Assembly (NCBI GenBank): GCA_030834835.1
Contig: JAUQXD010000482.1
Span: 1-6,382 of the forward strand
Length of the DNA stretch: 6,382 bases
Source: Thermoflexales bacterium
Lineage (GTDB): Bacteria; Chloroflexota; Anaerolineae; Fen-1058
Direction of reading: 5' to 3'
In this document: positions 1 through 5,668 of the stretch, in pieces
Position numbering within the stretch: position 1 is the stretch's first letter
Layout: each line of letters opens with the position of its first letter
Made by a program: the position numbers and the translations under genes
Notes under the pieces: generated by a model
What the model saw: only the letters and a program-made list of their open reading frames with translations
What the model was told of the DNA's origin: nothing
Databases searched by the model: none

Positions 1-3
1 CAT
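1..3 (-). CDS. Start codon of a further operon gene, truncated by the window edge
   Basis: Only the ATG is inside the window (CAT at 1-3 on the plus strand), so the product is unknown. The case for a real start is the strong Shine-Dalgarno sequence GGAGGT four bases upstream (complement of 8-13), and the position 33 bases after the stop codon of the cytidylate-kinase-like gene on the same strand. The spacing suggests that the operon continues to the left. Nothing can be said about function. Confidence 0.6.
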
Positions 4-7
4 GGTT

Positions 8-13
8 ACCTCC
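8..13 (-). promoter_or_regulatory. Shine-Dalgarno site for the gene starting at position 3
   Basis: The minus strand reads GGAGGT, then AACC, then ATG. This is a near-perfect ribosome binding site with a short, acceptable spacing. It is the best such site in the window and the main evidence for a gene beyond the left edge. Confidence 0.65.
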
Positions 14-36
14 GTGGGAAATGTGAGTAGTTTGGT

Positions 37-696
37 TCAATGCGCGGTCGCGCACTTGAGTTTAGCGTTGACCACTTGCGCCAGGACTTCATCCACCGCC
101 AGATCGTGAGCGGTTGGCTCACCGCCGGCCTCGCGCAAGACTACGGCCTGATGAGCTTCGATGATCCAATCGACCGCGAGCGCCAGCGGAATCTTGCCTG
201 TGTCGATGACGAGGTTGAAGGCATCGGCCGAGCTCCACACGACATCGTTGTACGACGACTCGACAAACGTGCTGCGCACCCGATCGTACTGCTGCACCAC
301 TTCGGTCGCTTTCGCCAGATCGTCGAGTTGTTCGCGCGCCATCACGCGCTGCGCCCGCACGGCCAGCGGCGCCTGCGTGCGCACCGTCAATACATCAGCC
401 AGACCGCCCAGCACCGCAAAGCCGCCCCGTCCACGAATGACCACGTTGCCGTGTCGCCCCAGCGCGCGCAGCACACGATCCAGCATGTCCTTCATGCGGT
501 TGTTGACTTCGTCGAAGCGCGACAACAGACTGGGCATCGTTTCATACATCTCTTTGAATTCGACCAGACCGTACTCATCCAGAATCTTCTCGATCAGCAC
601 CGAATCCACGTAATGATAGTTCAGCGCCGCAGCCACGCGCCCCGCAATTTCAGATGCCTCACTGCCGTACTCCCCCGAAATGGTAATGACTGCCAT
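37..696 (-). CDS. Cytidylate kinase-like family protein (P-loop NTPase fold), role unknown
   Basis: This 219-residue protein resembles the cytidylate-kinase-like family, a P-loop nucleotide-kinase relative distinct from the housekeeping Cmk. It opens with a beta strand (VITIS, residues 3-7) and a glycine-containing loop GEYGSEASEIA (8-18), then a YVDSVLIE segment (29-36). A second strand, NVVIRGRGG, lies at 84-92. The lid-like part has REQLDD (121-126) and YDRVRSTF (137-144), and LVIDTG follows at 162-167, as is usual for these proteins. The loop normally reads close to SREFGSGGREIA. Here the arginine is glycine and the second half of the glycine pair region is EA, so phosphate binding may be altered. 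The start is supported by AGGGAGG five bases upstream. The gene begins one base after the PfkB stop codon, so the two are probably co-translated. The family's partner role in sugar operons is not established. A regulatory or nucleotide-sensing role is as possible as catalysis. Confidence 0.75.
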   Translation of the reverse strand: MAVITISGEYGSEASEIAGRVAAALNYHYVDSVLIEKILDEYGLVEFKEMYETMPSLLSRFDEVNNRMKDMLDRVLRALGRHGNVVIRGRGGFAVLGGLADVLTVRTQAPLAVRAQRVMAREQLDDLAKATEVVQQYDRVRSTFVESSYNDVVWSSADAFNLVIDTGKIPLALAVDWIIEAHQAVVLREAGGEPTAHDLAVDEVLAQVVNAKLKCATAH

Positions 697-697
697 G

Positions 698-1636
698 TTA
701 GCCTCCCTGCAACTGTTCCACGGTCACTTGAGCCAGGACGCTTTCAACATCGCTCACCGAAAAATGTCCTGCGCCCACCGTCAACGCATTGGCCGTGCCC
801 GCGGCCACGCCATATTTCACCGCGTCCTCAAACGCAAAGCTATGCGTCAAGCCAAATGTAATCCCCGCGAGTGTGCTATCGCCTGAGCCAACCGCGCTCT
901 TGATCGTCACCTGCGGCGGCCGAACATGCCACACTTGATCACGATTGGCGGCGACAGCGCCTTCAGCACCGATCGAAATCACGACGAGCGTTTCAAAGCG
1001 ACGGGACAACTCACTGGCGGCTTGCATCAAACCCGATCGATCCTGCGGCGCTTTTCCGGCCAAATCCGTGAGTTCGGTTTCGTTAGGCTTCACCAGTAAC
1101 GGTTTGGCCGTCACGCCCTGTCGCAACGCTTCACCGCCGCTATCGAGCAGCACCGGCACTTTCGCGCCGTGCGCAATCTCGATCATGTCCCGGTAAAAAT
1201 TCAACGGCACGCCGGGCGGCAGACTGCCCGAGAAAGTCACCGCTTCATAGTCGGTTACGTGCGATCGAAACCAGGTTTCAAACTCTGTCACTTTCTCGAT
1301 CGGAACCGCATCACCCTTCTCGTACAACTCGGTCAAGGTGTTGTTAATCGGATCGAGAATCGACAAACACGTGCGCGATTCAAAGTCCGTGTGAATGAAC
1401 GCGGTGCCGATGCCTTCAACCTGCAACCCAGTCTCGATGAACTGGCCCGCGAAGCCGCCCACCCAACCGCCGACTACGGGCCGCTCACCCAGCGTCTTCA
1501 ACGCCCGCGCGACGTTGCAGCCTTTGCCGCCCGGAAATGCCAACACCTGCTCCGGGCGTTGAATCATATTCAATCGAAACTCATTCGCGACGACGGTCTT
1601 ATCAATCGCCGCGTTCGGATTCACACACAAGATCAT
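698..1636 (-). CDS. PfkB-family sugar-phosphate kinase (1-phosphofructokinase / tagatose-6-phosphate kinase type)
   Basis: This 312-residue ribokinase-fold enzyme transfers phosphate from ATP to a ketose phosphate, giving a ketose 1,6-bisphosphate. N-terminal NPNAAIDKT (6-14) matches the opening of the FruK/LacC subgroup. The first PfkB signature is PGGKGCNVARALKTLG (35-50). GSLPPGVP (137-144) and KPNETEL (183-189) are further subgroup motifs. The second signature is AVGSGDSTLAG (248-258), with Asp253 as the expected catalytic base; GAEGAVAAN (223-231) precedes it. Length is normal and all key motifs are intact. The ATG start fits the family N-terminus, but no Shine-Dalgarno sequence is visible and an inverted repeat lies 11 bases upstream. 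A class II aldolase lies directly upstream in the operon, which favours a kinase making the aldolase substrate (fructose-1-P or tagatose-6-P). Sequence alone does not separate those two. Confidence 0.88.
   Translation of the reverse strand: MILCVNPNAAIDKTVVANEFRLNMIQRPEQVLAFPGGKGCNVARALKTLGERPVVGGWVGGFAGQFIETGLQVEGIGTAFIHTDFESRTCLSILDPINNTLTELYEKGDAVPIEKVTEFETWFRSHVTDYEAVTFSGSLPPGVPLNFYRDMIEIAHGAKVPVLLDSGGEALRQGVTAKPLLVKPNETELTDLAGKAPQDRSGLMQAASELSRRFETLVVISIGAEGAVAANRDQVWHVRPPQVTIKSAVGSGDSTLAGITFGLTHSFAFEDAVKYGVAAGTANALTVGAGHFSVSDVESVLAQVTVEQLQGG
702..708 (-). promoter_or_regulatory. Shine-Dalgarno site inside the end of the PfkB gene, for the cytidylate-kinase-like gene
   Basis: The minus strand reads AGGGAGG, then five bases (CTAAC), then ATG. 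The site is encoded by the last codons of the PfkB gene, and its stop TAA lies between the site and the new start. This is a classical arrangement for translational coupling or ribosome re-initiation. Confidence 0.75.
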
Positions 1637-1647
1637 AATGGTTGTCC

Positions 1648-1792
1648 GTCATTGCGAGCATTCTGAGCGAAGCCGCGCTTCTTGCGGCGAAGTCGAAGAA
1701 CGCAAAGCAATCTCTTGGTCAAACGAATGGGGATTGCTTCGTCGCATCCTTCGACTCCGCTACGCTACGCTCAGGATGCTCCTCGCAATGAC
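1648..1792. repeat. Long imperfect inverted repeat, GTCATTGCGAG type, between the aldolase and PfkB genes
   Basis: The ends are perfect 11-base inverted copies: GTCATTGCGAG at 1648-1658 and CTCGCAATGAC at 1782-1792. Inside, AAGCAATC (1705-1712) pairs with GATTGCTT (1732-1739), and the segments between the outer and inner arms are also related (CTGAGCG-type and TCGAAG-type words on both sides). The whole could fold into a long interrupted hairpin as DNA or RNA. It resembles dispersed palindromic repeats seen in many environmental bacterial genomes; that comparison is from memory. It begins 3 bases after the aldolase stop codon and ends 11 bases before the PfkB start. No protein function is credible for the short frames that cross it. 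Confidence 0.8.
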
Positions 1793-1795
1793 CGC

Positions 1796-2662
1796 TCATG
1801 CTTTGCCTGCCGCCCCAAAGAACTGAATACGTTCGCGCACGCGCTCGAACATCGCATCGCGGGCCGGGCCAAGATAGCGGCGCGGATCGATCTCGTCGGC
1901 GTTGGCCAGGACACCGCGCACGCCGAGTGTAAACGCCTGGCTCAACTGCGTGGCGACGTTGCACTTGCACAAGCCTAGCTTGATCCCCTGTGCCACGTGC
2001 TCATCCTTCACGCCCGACGAGCCGTGCAGCACCAGCGGAATATCGACGATCGCGCGGATCAACTTCAGTTGATCGAGGTTCAGTTCCACCTCTTTTTGGC
2101 GGATGGCGTGCACCGACCCCAGCGCAATCGCCAACGTATCGACGCCGGTGGCGCGCACGAATTCGGCCGCATCCGCCGGGTCGGTGTACTCGACCGCCTC
2201 ATCGACGTTGCCCTTGCTGTCGGCGCGTGGCACTTCGCCCATCTCGGCTTCGATGCAGGCGTTGACCGAGTGCGCCAACTGTCGCAATTTGATCGTGCGC
2301 TTGACATTCTCTTCAAACGAAAACTCACCGCCATCAAACATCACCGACGTAAAGCCCAGGCTCAACGCCTGGATCACTTCGCTTTCGTTGGCGTGATCGA
2401 GGTGCAGGCCGATCGGCACACGCACGCTTTGCGCGGCAATGCGACCGATCTCGGCCATGTAGCGCAGGCCCAGCGTCACGTTGCCGTCGCCTACGTGCTG
2501 CAAGGCGCGATGACTGATCTGAATCAGCGCGGGCGCATCTTCGATCTGCGCCGCAGCCACGATGGCCTGCACCTGCTCCAGCGTGTTCGCGTTGAACGCG
2601 CCGATGGCGAAGCCCTCGTGCTGCGCTCGTCGTATCCAGGGAATGGGATTAACTAAAGTCAT
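1796..2662 (-). CDS. Class II ketose-bisphosphate aldolase (fructose/tagatose-bisphosphate aldolase, GatY/KbaY/Fba type)
   Basis: This 288-residue TIM-barrel zinc enzyme is expected to cleave a ketose 1,6-bisphosphate to dihydroxyacetone phosphate and glyceraldehyde 3-phosphate. N-terminal AIGAFNANTLEQ (19-30) is a standard family opening. LHLDHA (86-91) carries the catalytic aspartate Asp89 and zinc ligand His90. SVMFDGGEFSFEENV (106-120) and IEAEMGEVP (137-145) are typical internal motifs. Zinc ligand His185 lies in GSVHA and His213 in LVLHGSSG (210-217). CNVATQL (234-240) forms the phosphate-binding end of the barrel. The residue after His185 is alanine where glycine is usual. Length matches GatY/KbaY (about 284-286). 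The GatZ/KbaZ partner that enteric tagatose aldolases use is not in the window. Substrate stereochemistry (fructose or tagatose) cannot be read from sequence; the GatD-like neighbour favours tagatose. The ribosome binding site is weak. Confidence 0.92.
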   Translation of the reverse strand: MTLVNPIPWIRRAQHEGFAIGAFNANTLEQVQAIVAAAQIEDAPALIQISHRALQHVGDGNVTLGLRYMAEIGRIAAQSVRVPIGLHLDHANESEVIQALSLGFTSVMFDGGEFSFEENVKRTIKLRQLAHSVNACIEAEMGEVPRADSKGNVDEAVEYTDPADAAEFVRATGVDTLAIALGSVHAIRQKEVELNLDQLKLIRAIVDIPLVLHGSSGVKDEHVAQGIKLGLCKCNVATQLSQAFTLGVRGVLANADEIDPRRYLGPARDAMFERVRERIQFFGAAGKA

Positions 2663-2679
2663 TATTCATAGCCTGTTCA

Positions 2680-2767
2680 ACCGCGAATTCACGCGAATCT
2701 CCGCGAATAGAGTTTCATTAGCGAAGACGGGAGCACTGCACCGCATGTGTTCGCGTTCATTAGCGGT
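2680..2767. repeat. Imperfect inverted repeat between the GatD-like and aldolase genes
   Basis: The arms are 2680-2698 and 2749-2767. When one is reverse-complemented they match at 15 of 19 positions, sharing ACCGC at the outer end and ACGCGAA at the inner end. Further CGCGAAT words occur between the arms (about 2702-2708). The element nearly fills the 110-base gap: it begins 5 bases after the dehydrogenase stop codon and ends 17 bases before the aldolase start. It looks like a dispersed palindromic repeat and has no coding potential. Confidence 0.6.
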
Positions 2768-2772
2768 AATAA

Positions 2773-3813
2773 TTAATTTTCCGGTTGTAAGATGATCTTG
2801 CGGTAGGCGATGCGCCGCGCGCCGATGTCCTCAAAGACCTGCGTCGCCGCCGTCAATGGATAGCGATGTGAGATCATCGTGTCCATATCCAGTTCGCCGT
2901 CCTGCAAACGCGCCACCGTCTCGGTCCATTCGTGGCCGGGAAACGGCGCGGAATAGGACATGAAGCAGCCGTTGAGGCGCAGTTCCTTGCGCATCAGGTC
3001 TTCAATAAACGTCAAGGGCAGCGACGCTTCCGGCGGTTGATTACCGCCGCACACCACATTGCCGCGCGGCCGCGTCACCTGAATGGTCTGCGCCAGCGTC
3101 TGCGGCGAACCCGCGCACTCCAACGCCACATCGACGCCGTCGCCGGTCAGCCGCTTCACTTCCGCCTTCACATCATCGCGCGTGGGATTGAGCGTGACAT
3201 GCGCCCCGAGTTTCCTCGCGGTAGCGAGATTCTCATCCACCACGTCCGTGCAGATGATCAGTTTCGCACCGAGGATGCGCAGCCACTGAACCGCCATCAA
3301 ACCGATCGAGCCGGCACCGAGCACGATGGCGCTTTGCCCGGCTTCGAAGTTCCCCAGATCGAGAATATGCCGAGCGACGGTGGACGGTTCGATCAGCGCG
3401 GCGGCCTCAAAGGACAAATCCTCTGGCAGGATGAAGGCGTTCGTTTCGCGCATCTCGACATACTCGGCAAAACCGCCCGCCTGCCGCGAGCCGATGAACG
3501 TATACGTGTGGCAGGCCGAATAGCGGCCCGCTTTACATTGTTCGCATTCGAAGCATGGCACCAACGGGATGATGGCCGCGTGCTTGCCGATCAAATTTTC
3601 ACTGACGCCTTCACCCACTTCCGTGATCACGCCCGAGCACTCGTGCCCCAGAATCAGGTTGTACATCCGGTGGCCCTTGACGTAGCGGCTGATGTCCGAG
3701 CCGCAAATCGAGACGGCCTTGACTTTCAGAATGACGTTGCCCGATTGGGGTGTGGGCGTAGGCACGTCTTGAACCGTCATCACGCCCTTGTTCTCTAATA
3801 TTGCTGCTTTCAT
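2773..3813 (-). CDS. Zinc-dependent medium-chain polyol(-phosphate) dehydrogenase, GatD-like
   Basis: This 346-residue MDR-family enzyme oxidises a secondary alcohol of a polyol or polyol phosphate to a ketose, with NAD(P). Catalytic zinc ligands are Cys37 (CGSD), His57-Glu58 (GHE) and Glu142 (IEP). Structural zinc cysteines are 87, 90, 93 and 101 (C-x2-C-x2-C-x7-C). The Rossmann loop is GAGSIG (166-171), and Asp190 at the end of the second strand suggests NAD. From memory it tracks E. coli GatD closely: same length, FIGSRQAGGFAEY (106-118), and RKELRLNG plus YSAPFPGHEW (275-296). GatD makes D-tagatose 6-phosphate from galactitol 1-phosphate, which would feed the PfkB kinase and aldolase downstream. 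Related sorbitol, threonine or butanediol dehydrogenases remain possible. I chose ATG 3811-3813 over an in-frame TTG at 3829-3831 because GGAGAGG lies nine bases upstream of the ATG and the TTG overlaps that site. Confidence 0.88.
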   Translation of the reverse strand: MKAAILENKGVMTVQDVPTPTPQSGNVILKVKAVSICGSDISRYVKGHRMYNLILGHECSGVITEVGEGVSENLIGKHAAIIPLVPCFECEQCKAGRYSACHTYTFIGSRQAGGFAEYVEMRETNAFILPEDLSFEAAALIEPSTVARHILDLGNFEAGQSAIVLGAGSIGLMAVQWLRILGAKLIICTDVVDENLATARKLGAHVTLNPTRDDVKAEVKRLTGDGVDVALECAGSPQTLAQTIQVTRPRGNVVCGGNQPPEASLPLTFIEDLMRKELRLNGCFMSYSAPFPGHEWTETVARLQDGELDMDTMISHRYPLTAATQVFEDIGARRIAYRKIILQPEN

Positions 3814-3822
3814 CGACTTAAT

Positions 3823-3829
3823 CCTCTCC
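3823..3829 (-). promoter_or_regulatory. Shine-Dalgarno site deciding the start of the GatD-like gene
   Basis: The minus strand reads GGAGAGG, then nine bases, then ATG at 3813. The purine run fits a ribosome binding site, so the ATG is the start and the in-frame TTG six codons upstream is not. The site lies directly next to the first copy of the 42-bp tandem repeat, which starts at 3830. Confidence 0.65.
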
Positions 3830-4039
3830 AAATGTTTAGACCACTGCTCTTGGTGCCAACTTGGCCGCTAGAAATGTTTAGACCACTGCTCCCGGTGCCA
3901 ACCTGACCATTCCAAATGTTTAGACCACTGCTCCCGGTGTCAACCTGACCACTCCAAATGTTTAGACCACTGCCCCCGGTACCAGCCTAACTACTTGAAA
4001 TGTTTAGAGCACTGCTCTCGGTACCAAGACGAGCCCGAA
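3830..4039. repeat. Five tandem copies of a 42-bp repeat upstream of the GatD-like gene
   Basis: Copies begin at 3830, 3872, 3914, 3956 and 3998, exactly 42 bases apart, with no insertions or deletions. On the plus strand each starts with AAATGTTTAGACCACTGC (one change in copy 5), continues as a CTCCCGGTGCCAAC-like stretch, and ends in a more variable tail of about 11 bases. Copies 2 and 3 are nearly identical. Copies 1, 4 and 5 have diverged, and copy 5 loses similarity after about 4027. The period is four helical turns, so any bound protein would face the same side in each copy. The array lies in the 266-base gap between the FGGY kinase and the GatD-like gene, directly upstream of the latter's ribosome binding site. 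Possible roles are a multi-site operator, a repeated promoter element, or a selfish tandem repeat. It is not a CRISPR array, because no unique spacers separate the copies. Confidence 0.9.
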
Positions 4040-4079
4040 AAGGGTTACATAAACAATCGGGCGCAGAAAACCTCTGTTA
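4040..4079. other. Short remainder of the kinase-dehydrogenase gap
   Basis: This stretch joins the last, degenerate 42-bp repeat copy to the stop codon of the FGGY kinase. A 6-bp stem can form between GCCCGA (4033-4038) and TCGGGC (4057-4062) with an 18-base loop. It has no following T-run on the minus strand, so I do not call it a terminator. I see no gene here. Confidence 0.5.
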
Positions 4080-5591
4080 CTAGGCTAATTGAATCGACGC
4101 TAATCGATCAAAATCGGGTAGTAACTTGCGCGAGACACTCATATAGACGCCAAACAAGTCCTTATACAGGGCATGTCGCGCCGCCGACGGTTCAAATACC
4201 TGCCGATTGGGCAGCAAACGCTCCACGCACGCGCCGATGTCGTCGCACAGGCCCACGGCCCTGGCCGTCATCGCGAACAGTCCCAGCGAGTGACCACCTT
4301 CTCCGCCATCGGCCCGACGGGCCACGACAAATGGTCGGTTGTAGACATCCGCTTTGATCTGGCACCACACCGCGCTATGCGTCGCGCCGCCTGATCCCAG
4401 GCATTCGCCAATTGTTGCGCCGCTCGCTTCGGCGATGCGGATGTTGTCATACACTGCGAACGCGCAGCCTTCCATGATGGCGCGCAGCAGATCACCGCGC
4501 GTGGTTGAATACGACAGGCCGAAGAACACGCCGCGCGCGTTGGTGTTCCACAAGGGCGTGCGCTCGCCTGCCATGTACGGCACATAGATCACGCCGTGCG
4601 CGCCGGGTGCAGTCTGTGCCACCTGCGCGCTAAAGGCTTCAAACGGCTCATGCGTGCCCAGCACATCGCGGAACCAGCCCAACGATCCGCCGCCCACCGT
4701 GCCGCCTTGCAACAGATATTGATTGGGCAGCACGTGATGCGAAAAGATCAACTGCGGTTCAACTACCACCCGATCGAGGCTGATGGCCATGCCGCCCGCT
4801 TGCCCGCCCTGCTCGTTGGTGTGACCAAGGCGTGTAACGCCCGCACCCAACGCGCCAACGGCGGCATCCAGACAACCAACTAAGACCGGAATGCCCGCCG
4901 GGAGTCCCAGTTGATTCGCCGCGACTTCCAGCAAAGGTCCGGCAATATCCGTACACTCGGCCAGGCGCGGCATCTTCTCTAACGGAATGCCGATCAACTC
5001 GGCGGCCCACTCATCCCAGCGCGCGCGGCGCATGTCGAAGAAGTGATAGCCGTAAGCCTGCGTGTAGTCGCAGGTGAATTCGCCCGTCATCCGCGCGACG
5101 ATGAACCCGGACGAAGTGAGGAACTTGTAAGTCCGATCGAATACATCGGGCCGATGATTCTTCAGCCACAACAATTTTGGCGTGATATACGCGGGATCGA
5201 TCGGATTTGCCGCCAACCCGATCAGCTGATCCGCTTCCGATAGATGCTTCAGCCACTGCGTTTCCTGTTCCGCGCGGCGATCGAGCCAGATCATCGCGGG
5301 ATACAGCGGCTCGATGTTGCGATCAACGGGGACGAGTGTCCAGCCGATACCGTCCACGCTGATGCCTGCAACGTCATGCGGATCGATGCCGCTCTGCGCC
5401 ACGACCTGCTTCACCGTCGCACAGATCGCCGCCCACCACACATTCGCATCGATCTCGGCCCAGACGGGTTCCGGTCGATCGAGCTTGTATGCCTGCGTGG
5501 CTTCGGCCAGCGTGCGGCCGGATTCATCCCACAGCGCGGTCTTCACGCTGGACGTGCCTTGATCGATGGTCAACAGGTAACGATGGGTCAT
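4080..5591 (-). CDS. FGGY-family carbohydrate kinase (xylulokinase-like)
   Basis: This 503-residue two-domain cytosolic kinase phosphorylates a sugar or polyol with ATP. The N-terminal phosphate loop is IDQGTSSVK (9-17). The first domain has MIWLDRRAEQE (100-110) and LTSSGFIVARMTGEF (159-172 region). The likely catalytic base is Asp242 in GCLDAAVGALGAG (239-251). YMAGERTPLWN (339-349) and AIMEGCAFAVYDNI (371-384) are family hallmarks, and GSGGATHSAVWCQIKADV (399-416) is the adenosine-binding signature of FGGY kinases. Length is normal and no key motif is missing. Substrates in this family range from xylulose, ribulose and gluconate to glycerol, erythritol and ribitol, so the substrate cannot be fixed here. 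Beside a GatD-like dehydrogenase, a polyol or ketose is most likely. I place the start at ATG 5589-5591, because the frame upstream (to a GTG at 5616-5618) is encoded by the hairpin repeat and falls outside the family N-terminus. No clear Shine-Dalgarno is present. Confidence 0.9.
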   Translation of the reverse strand: MTHRYLLTIDQGTSSVKTALWDESGRTLAEATQAYKLDRPEPVWAEIDANVWWAAICATVKQVVAQSGIDPHDVAGISVDGIGWTLVPVDRNIEPLYPAMIWLDRRAEQETQWLKHLSEADQLIGLAANPIDPAYITPKLLWLKNHRPDVFDRTYKFLTSSGFIVARMTGEFTCDYTQAYGYHFFDMRRARWDEWAAELIGIPLEKMPRLAECTDIAGPLLEVAANQLGLPAGIPVLVGCLDAAVGALGAGVTRLGHTNEQGGQAGGMAISLDRVVVEPQLIFSHHVLPNQYLLQGGTVGGGSLGWFRDVLGTHEPFEAFSAQVAQTAPGAHGVIYVPYMAGERTPLWNTNARGVFFGLSYSTTRGDLLRAIMEGCAFAVYDNIRIAEASGATIGECLGSGGATHSAVWCQIKADVYNRPFVVARRADGGEGGHSLGLFAMTARAVGLCDDIGACVERLLPNRQVFEPSAARHALYKDLFGVYMSVSRKLLPDFDRLASIQLA

Positions 5592-5602
5592 AAAATCTAA
5601 TC

Positions 5603-5668
5603 GATCCACGAAGACCACGAAGGAACACTAAGGCCTTTTCTTCGTGGTCTTCGTGACCTTCGTGGATC
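5603..5668. repeat. Palindromic CTTCGTGG repeat between the aldo/keto reductase and FGGY kinase genes
   Basis: A perfect 16-bp inverted repeat pairs 5607-5622 with 5640-5655 (CTTCGTGGTCTTCGTG and its complement) across a 17-base loop. A further partial copy of the arm, CTTCGTGGATC at 5658-5668, matches the complement of 5603-5613. Each arm is itself built of an internal TTCGTGG-type duplication. The element overlaps the reductase stop codon (5667-5669) by two bases and ends about 11-15 bases before the kinase start. It can form a strong RNA hairpin. No T-run follows, so mRNA stabilisation or processing is more plausible than termination. Short translations through it give the His-Glu-Gly-His-Glu type peptide commonly mis-annotated in repeat-rich genomes (from memory). 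Confidence 0.85.

Noticed and set aside
40..861. Long plus-strand open frame opposite the cytidylate-kinase-like and PfkB genes
   Set aside because: It is antisense to two well-supported genes, has an Arg/His-rich composition typical of mirror frames in GC-rich DNA, and shows no recognisable domain or ribosome binding site.
1719..1970. Small minus-strand frame crossing the GTCATTGCGAG repeat
   Set aside because: It overlaps the aldolase gene out of frame and continues into the inverted repeat, so it is an artefact of both.
1997..2656. 219-codon plus-strand open frame opposite the aldolase
   Set aside because: It is complementary to an intact class II aldolase with all zinc ligands, and has no family features of its own.
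2932..3798. 288-codon plus-strand open frame opposite the GatD-like gene
   Set aside because: The minus-strand frame carries both zinc-binding motifs and the Rossmann loop, while this frame has only a mirror-like composition and no motif.
3814..3831. Upstream TTG start for the GatD-like gene, adding six residues
   Set aside because: The codons overlap the GGAGAGG ribosome binding site that serves the ATG at 3811-3813, and the shorter protein matches the length of GatD.
3830..3871. Sigma-54 promoter (TGGCAC on the minus strand of the 42-bp repeat)
   Set aside because: The GC of the downstream element falls two bases too close to the TGGCAC word, and the TTGCA part is missing.
3830..4039. CRISPR array
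   Set aside because: The copies are directly adjacent with a fixed 42-bp period. The variable part is only about 11 bases and still similar between copies, so there are no real spacers, and no cas gene is present.
4033..4062. Intrinsic terminator after the FGGY kinase
   Set aside because: The stem is only 6 bp with an 18-base loop, and no T-run follows on the minus strand.
5592..5618. Upstream GTG start for the FGGY kinase, adding nine residues
   Set aside because: The extra codons are encoded by the palindromic repeat, and the family N-terminus fits the ATG at 5589-5591.
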